Source: Bacteroidota bacterium
GTDB lineage: Bacteria > Bacteroidota > Bacteroidia > Flavobacteriales_F > PHOS-HE28
Direction: 5' to 3'
Assembly: GCA_023418095.1 (NCBI GenBank)
Contig: JAEZDL010000031.1
Location: 1-11,999, forward strand
Length of the DNA stretch: 11,999 nt
The notes below the pieces were generated by a model, which ran no database searches, was not told the origin of the DNA, and was given only the letters and a program-made list of their open reading frames with translations. Both the position numbers and the translations under genes were made by a program. Each line of letters begins with the position of its first letter. The first letter of the stretch is position 1. Positions 5,941-11,999 of the stretch are shown piece after piece.

Positions 5941-7344
5941 GTGCAAGGCCTTGCCACCAGACTCCTCACAGCCCTCGGGCACCCGCCGACCGAAGGCCAG
6001 CAACGCGCCGCAGATGCCTTGGAACGCCTGATCGCCACCGACCGGGAACGGGCCACGTTGATCTTGAAAGGATATGCCGGCACGGGAAAGACCTCGCTGG
6101 TGGGTTCGCTCGTGAAAGTGCTTTCCGCGGATAAAAAACCTGTGGTGCTGATGGCGCCGACCGGCCGGGCTGCGAAGGTCCTCAGCGCATACGCACGGCA
6201 CCACGCCAGCACGATCCACCGGCGGATCTACAGGATAAGTGGAGATGATGAGGAAGGCCTTGGTGCATCGGTAGGTACGCACAAGGATGCCGGCGCACTT
6301 TTCATCGTTGATGAAGCTTCCATGATCGGCACGAGCGGGGGCGATGGCGCGTTCGGGATGCGCGATCTGCTCACCGATCTGTTCGAACACGTCTTTTCAG
6401 CGCACGGTTGCAAACTTCTCCTGATCGGTGATCCGGCCCAGTTGCCACCGGTGGGCAGCGATCACAGCCCCGCGCTTGAAACAAAGGACCTGCGCAACAT
6501 GGGGCTCACCGCCGGCGTGGTGCAACTTACCGAAGTGGTGCGTCAGGAGGAAGCTTCCGGTATACTGGTGAACGCGACCAACCTGCGATCCATATTGAAG
6601 GATGAAACACCACGACCGTTGTTCATCCCGGCCAAGGATGTGGAGCGGATCGATGGGAACGATCTGCAGGATGCCTTGGAAAGTGCCTATGCCCGTGAAG
6701 GTGCCGATGAAGTTTGCCTGATCTGCCGGAGCAACAAACGGGCCTATGAATACAGCCAGCAGGTGCGGATCCGGATCTATGATCGTGAGGAAGAGCTTGC
6801 ACCCGGCGATCGCCTGATGGTGGTGAAGAACAATTACTACTGGGCTGCGCAGAACGGCCGGCCGGAATTGATCGCCAATGGTGAGACCATTGAGGTTCGG
6901 CGGGTCGGGAAGCTGCAGGAAAAATTCGGTCTGCGATTCTGCGACATCACCGCTTCCTGGTGGAACGGGTTCGAAGAACGCGAATTGGAAGTGAAGGTGA
7001 TGCTCGATGTACTCGCGAGCAATTCACCCGCGCTTCCGGCGGAAGCACAGCGGCAGCTCAACAACAACATCATCCAAACGCTGATCGCACGCAACAGAAG
7101 GGAGCTCTACAAGAAGTTGAAGGAAGATCCGTTCGCCAATGCGCTGCAGATCAAATATGCCTATGCCGTAACAGCGCACAAGGCGCAGGGCGGCCAGTGG
7201 AACACGGTGTTCGTGGACCAGGGCTACGTAACGGAGGAAATGATCGATCGTGAATATGTGCGCTGGCTGTACACCGCGATCACACGCGCAAGTAAGAAGC
7301 TGTACCTTCTGAATTTCCACGGCCGCTTCTGGGGAGAGGAGTGA
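5941..7344 (+). CDS. RecD-like superfamily 1 DNA helicase
   Basis: With the GTG at 5941 the protein has 467 residues. Motifs in order are a Q-like segment 'PTEGQQRAADAL' (about 16-27), Walker A GYAGTGKTS (44-52), MAPTGRAAK (71-79), Walker B LFIVDEAS (120-127), GDPAQLPPVGS (163-173), VVRQEE (about 199-204), VTAHKAQGGQW (410-420) and RWLYTAITRA (441-450). This is the RecD/RecD2 (SF1B, 5'-3') core without the long N-terminal domain of RecD2, as commonly found alone in Bacteroidota. A role in DNA repair or recombination is inferred. The frame is open back to a TTG at 5830 with no ATG until residue 71. GTG 5941 is preferred because it gives the usual N-terminal length and leaves the divergent promoter intact. 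Confidence 0.88.
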   Translation: MQGLATRLLTALGHPPTEGQQRAADALERLIATDRERATLILKGYAGTGKTSLVGSLVKVLSADKKPVVLMAPTGRAAKVLSAYARHHASTIHRRIYRISGDDEEGLGASVGTHKDAGALFIVDEASMIGTSGGDGAFGMRDLLTDLFEHVFSAHGCKLLLIGDPAQLPPVGSDHSPALETKDLRNMGLTAGVVQLTEVVRQEEASGILVNATNLRSILKDETPRPLFIPAKDVERIDGNDLQDALESAYAREGADEVCLICRSNKRAYEYSQQVRIRIYDREEELAPGDRLMVVKNNYYWAAQNGRPELIANGETIEVRRVGKLQEKFGLRFCDITASWWNGFEERELEVKVMLDVLASNSPALPAEAQRQLNNNIIQTLIARNRRELYKKLKEDPFANALQIKYAYAVTAHKAQGGQWNTVFVDQGYVTEEMIDREYVRWLYTAITRASKKLYLLNFHGRFWGEE

Positions 7345-7386
7345 AGCGGAGGCCTTCATCTTCATGGTATCAATGGTTCTCACCTT

Positions 7387-7414
7387 CGATCCATGCCATG
7401 GCGAAAATGGATCG
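7387..7414. repeat. Inverted repeat between helicase and transglutaminase-like genes
   Basis: CGATCCAT (7387-7394) and ATGGATCG (7407-7414) are perfect inverted copies around a 12-base spacer that itself holds the palindrome GCCATGGC (7395-7402). No T-run follows, so it is not a standard terminator; its role is unknown. Confidence 0.4.
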
Positions 7415-7476
7415 ATACTTCCAAGGACATCGTGTGCGATCGATATTTTTCTATTTTGCATTCAGATACCGGAACA

Positions 7477-10047
7477 ATGCGTGCGATAGGCCTTTTATCC
7501 CTTCTTTTTTCGATCGGCCTTTGCGGGCAGTTCCACCGGATCGAGCGCCCGGCCGGTTGGGTGGAGCAATTACCGATCGATGCCCTTGCACTGAAGGACA
7601 CGGCCTGTTCCAGCGGAGGGACCGATCACCTCCTTGTGGATCGCCAATATCATCTCGGTGGTGAGCATCTCTTCTCACGAATGGTAACGCGGCTCAACAC
7701 GGCAGAAGCGGTGCAGAACGGTTCACGGATGGAGGTGGATGTAGATCCGAGCTACCAGCAACTCGCGTTGCATTGGGTGAAGGTGATCCGCAATGGTGTG
7801 GTGCTCGACCGGCTCGATCCATCCCGTATCGAAGTGCTGCAACGTGAACGCGACATGGATGCCTTCCTCTACGATGGTACGCGTACGGTGGTATTGGAGA
7901 TCCCTGATGTACGCCCAGGCGATATGATCGACCTGGCCTACACGCGCACAGGCCATGATGCTACATCGGATGGCCGCTTCCATGCGATCGTGCAGATGGG
8001 CTATTCCGTTCCAGTGGCCCGGCAGCATGTACGGTTCATCGTACCGGAAGGGCGCGAATTGAGATGGAAGGGTCATCTGTTCAATGATGCTTCTTCAGTG
8101 AAGCGGACCCGATGGGGCAACGAGCACATCTACGATCAGGAGGATCTGCCCTGCGTGATCGGTGAAGCCGGAACACCTGGCTGGTATTCACACTTTCCCA
8201 ATCTGCAGGTATCCGAATTCACCAGCGTGGAGGCCCTGCGGGGTTGGGCGCTGGAACAATTCAATGTGGATCTGCGGCCCGGTGGAACGTTGCAGCAAGA
8301 GATCCACCGCTTGCGGAATGTGGCCGATCCAGTGGCGCGCATCGATAGCGCGGTGGATCTCGTGCAGCGTGAAGTGCGCTACCTCGGCCTTGAGAACGGC
8401 ATTAGCGCTTACAGGCCCAAACCGCCGGCAAAAGTGTTCGAGCAGCGTTTCGGCGACTGCAAGGATCAATCCCTCTTGCTGGTCACCATTCTGCGTGAAC
8501 TCGGCGTGAAGGCTTCGCCTGCCCTGGTGAACACGGCAGCGGGCGCCGATCTGCCCCAGCGGTTGCCGCATCCTGGCCTTTTCGATCATTGCATCGTCGC
8601 GCTTGAACATGAGGGAACACGGTATTGGGTCGATCCCACAATGGCCCACAGCGCTGGCGGTTTCAGGGATCGATATACCTACGACATGGGCCATGCTCTC
8701 ATCGTGGATCCCGGTGCGGGCCGGGGCTTTGAAAGGATGTCGGTGGATGAGATGAGCACCGTGCACATCACGGAGGAATACATCCTCGATTCGATCAACG
8801 GCGGTGCTGAACTGAAAGTGGAGACCCGCTACACAAGGCGCGAAGCGGACAGGGTCCGTTCATGGCTTGCCGGGCAGAGCATCAGGCAGGTCAGCGAACA
8901 ATACCTCGATTTCTACCGCACCGAACATGGGGAGGGCGAGATCCTCGCACCGGTGCAGGTGATGGATGACCTTGCTGCCAACGTTCTCGTTCTGAAGGAG
9001 CATTACCATCTCGCCTCCATCTGGGACAGTGCCGCTGCGGAACAGATCATCACCAACATCCAGACGAATTTCATCAGGACCTACATCGATGCACCCGATC
9101 AAAGTGTAAGGTATTCACCGTACGCACTGCCGCTTCCGATCGAGGTCACACAGAAGATCATCGTGCACATGCCCGAGGATTGGCCGCTGGACATAGCCCC
9201 CCATTCGATCGCGGGACATGGCGTGCAATTCGAAAGCGAAGTGATCAGCAATGGCCCGTTGATCGAGATGAACTATCGGTACCGCACCGGCCAGGAACTG
9301 TTGCTTCCCGAGGAAATGCCGGCCTACCACGCCCAGCAGCAAAGGATCCTGGAAAGCCTCGGGATCACGCTCACATACCAGTACGGTACCACCCTGGGTC
9401 TTAGCGACCACATGAAGGCATACGGGATCCTGCTGTTCCTGCTGGCCGCCGGCATCATGGGCGCCATCACCATCCACCGGTGGGATCCAGAACCGCATCC
9501 GTACTCATCGCTCCATGTGCGCACCAACATCGGCGGGTGGATGATCCTGCCATTGATCGGCCTGCTCATCTCCCCGTTCAGGCTGTTGTACGACATGTTC
9601 AGCGACGATGCCTGGATCCTGGAAGCACCGCTCTACGTGCCCCTTGAGGGCATCCGGAGCCCGTTCGTATTTCACATCTACAACTACTTCACCATCATAC
9701 AGAACATCGGCATGCTGTGTTTCGTGGTGGTAACGGCCATCCTCTTCTTTCAGCGCCGCAGCAACGTTCCAACGCTCATGAAGACCTTGTACCTGGTCAC
9801 CTTCGCTTCACTCGCGTTCGATATGTTCATGTACGACTGGCTCTACATCGATACGATCTCCGGCACGGAATACAACTCCAGCGATGTGGCCCGCGCCATG
9901 TTCGCCGCATTGGTATGGGTGCCCTTCTTCCACCTGAACAGGCGCGTGCACACCACGTTCGTGAACCGGCGGTGGAAGGATCCCTTGAGACCTGTCCCGA
10001 TCGCTGCACAGCCTTTGGGCAGCGAGGTGTTGGAAAGCACGATCTGA
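7477..10047 (+). CDS. Exported DUF3857 / transglutaminase-like / DUF2569 membrane protein
   Basis: From the ATG at 7477 the protein has 856 residues and a signal peptide (MRAIGLLSLLFSIGLCG). An upstream in-frame ATG at 7393 would hide that peptide. Residues about 35-210 fit DUF3857, an N-terminal beta domain usual before bacterial transglutaminase cores. The core (about 285-390) keeps the likely triad: C328 in GDCKD, H371 in FDHCI and D386 in WVDPT. After a second beta-rich region come one helix (about 648-665) and a DUF2569-type domain from about 680 (IGGWMILPLIGLLISP) with four predicted helices. The soluble part should face the periplasm; whether it cross-links or cleaves a peptide bond is unknown. 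An AT-rich stretch with TATTTTG at 7452-7458 may be part of its promoter. Confidence 0.88.
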   Translation: MRAIGLLSLLFSIGLCGQFHRIERPAGWVEQLPIDALALKDTACSSGGTDHLLVDRQYHLGGEHLFSRMVTRLNTAEAVQNGSRMEVDVDPSYQQLALHWVKVIRNGVVLDRLDPSRIEVLQRERDMDAFLYDGTRTVVLEIPDVRPGDMIDLAYTRTGHDATSDGRFHAIVQMGYSVPVARQHVRFIVPEGRELRWKGHLFNDASSVKRTRWGNEHIYDQEDLPCVIGEAGTPGWYSHFPNLQVSEFTSVEALRGWALEQFNVDLRPGGTLQQEIHRLRNVADPVARIDSAVDLVQREVRYLGLENGISAYRPKPPAKVFEQRFGDCKDQSLLLVTILRELGVKASPALVNTAAGADLPQRLPHPGLFDHCIVALEHEGTRYWVDPTMAHSAGGFRDRYTYDMGHALIVDPGAGRGFERMSVDEMSTVHITEEYILDSINGGAELKVETRYTRREADRVRSWLAGQSIRQVSEQYLDFYRTEHGEGEILAPVQVMDDLAANVLVLKEHYHLASIWDSAAAEQIITNIQTNFIRTYIDAPDQSVRYSPYALPLPIEVTQKIIVHMPEDWPLDIAPHSIAGHGVQFESEVISNGPLIEMNYRYRTGQELLLPEEMPAYHAQQQRILESLGITLTYQYGTTLGLSDHMKAYGILLFLLAAGIMGAITIHRWDPEPHPYSSLHVRTNIGGWMILPLIGLLISPFRLLYDMFSDDAWILEAPLYVPLEGIRSPFVFHIYNYFTIIQNIGMLCFVVVTAILFFQRRSNVPTLMKTLYLVTFASLAFDMFMYDWLYIDTISGTEYNSSDVARAMFAALVWVPFFHLNRRVHTTFVNRRWKDPLRPVPIAAQPLGSEVLESTI

Positions 10048-10061
10048 TCCATTTGGGCGCA

Positions 10062-10086
10062 TGCCAGCCTCAAAAGCAGGCTGGCA
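10062..10086. terminator. Stem-loop between convergent genes, without T-run
   Basis: A 9-bp perfect stem, TGCCAGCCT with AGGCTGGCA, closes a seven-base loop (CAAAAGC). It lies 15 bases after the stop of the transglutaminase-like gene. No T-run follows on either strand, so it may protect RNA ends or end transcription with help, rather than act as a classic intrinsic terminator. Confidence 0.4.
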
Positions 10087-10242
10087 CCGGACTATGCGCT
10101 TCAACTCCTCGCGGCCGTTATCCTCCTTCAAAAAGGGAAACGATGGTGGGGGCCGCTGTGGGGTTTTCGCTTCTATCCCTTGCGCATGATCCGGGAACGA
10201 GTTGCACTCTGAACAGTTCCCATGATCCGATCGGATCCCAGG
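10087..10242. other. Short intergenic stretch with no gene
   Basis: Frames crossing this stretch are fragments or shadows. It contains the 14-base palindrome GATCCGATCGGATC at 10224-10237. I see no promoter or T-rich terminator. Confidence 0.5.
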
Positions 10243-10389
10243 TCAAGTGGATGATCGATCTAATACCACTCCATCCAGTTCGCCACGACCGATCATTCTT
10301 CTCGCAAAATCCACCGGACCTGTAAAGGAACTTCCACAATCGATCTCGATCACTTTGTGATCTTTCGGTTTGGTGATCTTCAACCTCAC
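10243..10389 (-). CDS. Possible 48-residue protein coupled to the peptide-binding lipoprotein gene
   Basis: A GTG at 10389 overlaps the TGA of the upstream gene (four shared bases, GTGA) and opens a frame of 49 codons ending in TGA at 10243-10245. The peptide includes LKITKPKDHKVIEIDCGSS, then FTGPVDFARRMIGRGELDGVVL. It has balanced composition and a plausible strand-then-helix pattern, unlike the Arg/Ser-rich readings of the other frames. A TTG at 10383 is an alternative start. I do not recognise the family. The stop-start overlap suggests coupled translation, but the short length leaves real doubt. Confidence 0.45.
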   Translation of the reverse strand: MRLKITKPKDHKVIEIDCGSSFTGPVDFARRMIGRGELDGVVLDRSST

Positions 10390-11999
10390 TCCTTCCGCAC
10401 CCGCCGCAGATCAAGCCCGTTCATCGGATCGGCTAACAAGCCACTGATCTCCTTCCGCGCAAAACGCACCACTTCAGGATGATGCAGGAAAACTGCAGGT
10501 GCATGATCGATGATGATGTTGTCCATCTGCGCGTAAAGTTCCAGCCTTCGGTCCTGGTCCGGCGTGATCAGCGCTTCTTCATAAAGTCGGTCGTAAACCT
10601 CGTTGCTGAAACGTGTGTAGTTCGGGCCTGCGGGAGCGGAATTCGCGCTGGTGAAGAGGAGTAAAAAATTCTCCGCATCGGGATGATCGGCCATCCAGTT
10701 CTTGCGGAAAAAGATGAAGTCACCGTTCGCCACGCCTTCCTTGTGCGTGCTCAGCGGCACCACATCCACGATCAGCTTTATCCCGAATGCAGAGAGATCG
10801 TGCTGGATCATTTCGCAGAGATCCAGGTAGCTCGCCGTGGCGGTGAGCGTGAGCGGCGGAAGTCCCTTGCCACCGGGAAAACCAGCTTCTGCTAGCAGCT
10901 TTTTCGCTCGATCGGGATCGTACGAGTAACCGCGTCCGGATGAACCCGGCATGTTCGGCGGAAGAATGCTTCGCGCCGGCGAACCGATCCCGTGCATCAC
11001 CTGCGCAATGATCCGATCGCGATCGAGCGCATGGTTCAGCGCCTGCCGCAAACGCACATCCGTCCACGGACCGTTGCGCACCGCTGCGATCGATGTGTCG
11101 AGCAGGAATCCCAGGTAATCCGTGGCGAGCGCGGGTGATCGCTGGATCTGGATCCGATCGGAATATTTTTCACCGATGTTGCCGAGTGGATCGAGCAGTT
11201 CGTTGAGGAAAGCTCCATCCGCCCCGCTCATCATATCCAATTCGCCCTTCACCAGTGAAAGGAATTCGGCATTCCTGTCCTTCACAAAACCGATCGTAAC
11301 CGCATCGAGGTACGGCCACCGTTCGCCTTTTTCATCGCGTTGGTAGTAGTTCTCATTTCGCTGCAGCGCGAGCTTCACTCCTTCCTCCCAATGAAAGAAT
11401 TTGAACGGTCCGGCACCGATCGGGTGGTTGCGAAAACGTGCACCTTCGGCTGCGATGACTTCCTGCGGAACAATGCTTGCGTACACCATGCTCAAGATCC
11501 CCAGGAACGGCGGGAATGGCCGCTTGAGCGAAACGCGGAACGTGCTGTCATCGATCACTGAAAAACCGGGATCACCTTCGATCACGTGATCGAAGATCCA
11601 TCGGCCGGGTGATGCGGTGCGCGGATCGCGGATCCGATCGAAACTGGCCTTCACATCCGCAGCCACCACGCTTCTGCCTTTTCCTTCAGGGAACGCATCG
11701 TGATCATGGAAGATCACATCGTTGCGAAGATGGAAAACGTATGTGCGGCCACTATCCTGGATCTCCCAACTTTCAGCGATCGCAGGCCGCACCAGCAGAT
11801 CCGGTCCCATTTCAACCAAGCCATCGAAGACCTGATCGCACGCCCAGATGTTCTCGATGTTGCGCGCAAAGGCCGGATCGAGGCTGGTGATCCCTTCGGA
11901 TTGATTGTACCGGAACACTTTCCGATCATCGGCGCGATCCGCGTTTCCACAGGAATGCAGGAGCACGGCCAGGGGCAGGAGCAAGGCCAGGGACAGGGG
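10386..11999 (-). CDS. Peptide ABC transporter substrate-binding lipoprotein (OppA/DppA-like, SBP_bac_5), 5' end missing
   Basis: The frame runs off the right edge, so the start lies beyond 11999; a TTG at 11984 falls inside the signal peptide and is unlikely to be the start. The visible beginning is a hydrophobic stretch ending in the lipobox LLHSC, so the protein is probably lipid-anchored. The rest has the SBP_bac_5 plan: 'ITSLDPAFARNIENIWACDQVFDGLV', 'PAIAESWEIQDSGRTYVFHLRNDVIFHD', 'VVAADVKASFDRI', 'PIGAGPFKF', 'RLRQALNHALDRDRII' and 'DPDRAKKLLAEAGFPGGKG'. This family captures peptides or nickel complexes for an ABC permease; no permease gene is in the window. At least 537 residues are visible, the full family length. 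Confidence 0.92.
   Translation of the reverse strand, partial: PLSLALLLPLAVLLHSCGNADRADDRKVFRYNQSEGITSLDPAFARNIENIWACDQVFDGLVEMGPDLLVRPAIAESWEIQDSGRTYVFHLRNDVIFHDHDAFPEGKGRSVVAADVKASFDRIRDPRTASPGRWIFDHVIEGDPGFSVIDDSTFRVSLKRPFPPFLGILSMVYASIVPQEVIAAEGARFRNHPIGAGPFKFFHWEEGVKLALQRNENYYQRDEKGERWPYLDAVTIGFVKDRNAEFLSLVKGELDMMSGADGAFLNELLDPLGNIGEKYSDRIQIQRSPALATDYLGFLLDTSIAAVRNGPWTDVRLRQALNHALDRDRIIAQVMHGIGSPARSILPPNMPGSSGRGYSYDPDRAKKLLAEAGFPGGKGLPPLTLTATASYLDLCEMIQHDLSAFGIKLIVDVVPLSTHKEGVANGDFIFFRKNWMADHPDAENFLLLFTSANSAPAGPNYTRFSNEVYDRLYEEALITPDQDRRLELYAQMDNIIIDHAPAVFLHHPEVVRFARKEISGLLADPMNGLDLRRVRKE

Noticed and set aside
9717..10325. Plus-strand 202-residue frame spanning the end of the transglutaminase-like gene
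   Set aside because: It overlaps the DUF2569 domain in another frame, with Arg/His-rich, non-protein-like composition.
10118..10414. Minus-strand 98-residue frame after the lipoprotein gene
   Set aside because: Trp/Arg/Ser-rich composition and no pattern; the 48-residue frame coupled to the stop codon is the better candidate.
11982..11984. TTG as the start of the peptide-binding lipoprotein
   Set aside because: The frame stays open to the window edge and a start here would remove the front of the signal peptide; the gene is simply cut.
1..11999. CRISPR array, insertion sequence, prophage or defence system
   Set aside because: No regularly spaced repeats, transposase, integrase or recognised defence gene was found; the lone helicase is a common Bacteroidota housekeeping-type protein.

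Overview
The window looks like a chromosomal stretch from a Bacteroidota bacterium, probably of the Flavobacteriales and with a fairly high GC content (mid-50s % by eye). The evidence is two proteins ending in type IX secretion system (T9SS) sorting domains, promoters of the Bacteroidota type (TTTG, about 18-19 bases, TAnnTTTG), a DUF3822-rsmD gene pair, and no need for Shine-Dalgarno sites. I see no transposase, integrase, CRISPR array or phage gene. The DNA is strikingly rich in GATC (about 250 copies by hand count, roughly five times chance), in genes and intergenic DNA alike.

Layout. 1-134: tail of a T9SS-secreted protein, then an intrinsic terminator. 188-468: no convincing gene. 469-616, minus strand: a tRNA-Thr(CGT) unit with its own promoter and terminator. 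624-1910, minus: a secreted DUF5074/BtuG-like beta-propeller protein with a T9SS tail, read from a cobalamin riboswitch at about 2015-2180. This is most simply a vitamin B12-repressed, surface-delivered cobalamin-binding protein. 2286-3311, plus: a cation diffusion facilitator with a C-terminal cysteine cluster.

3272-5829, minus: a four-gene run reading leftward from a good promoter at 5862-5891. In order these are a three-helix membrane protein, a DUF3822 protein, the 16S rRNA methyltransferase RsmD, and a small exported coiled-coil protein, which may have an extra promoter of its own. 5941-7344, plus: a RecD-like superfamily 1 helicase, divergent from that operon. 7477-10047, plus: a large exported DUF3857-transglutaminase-DUF2569 membrane protein. 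10243-11999, minus: a peptide ABC transporter substrate-binding lipoprotein, cut by the window end, with a possible 48-residue gene overlapping its stop codon.

The genes do not form one pathway. The best candidate for something new is the riboswitch-controlled T9SS version of BtuG. The second is the strong GATC enrichment, including the ten-base word GATCCGATCG at least eight times.
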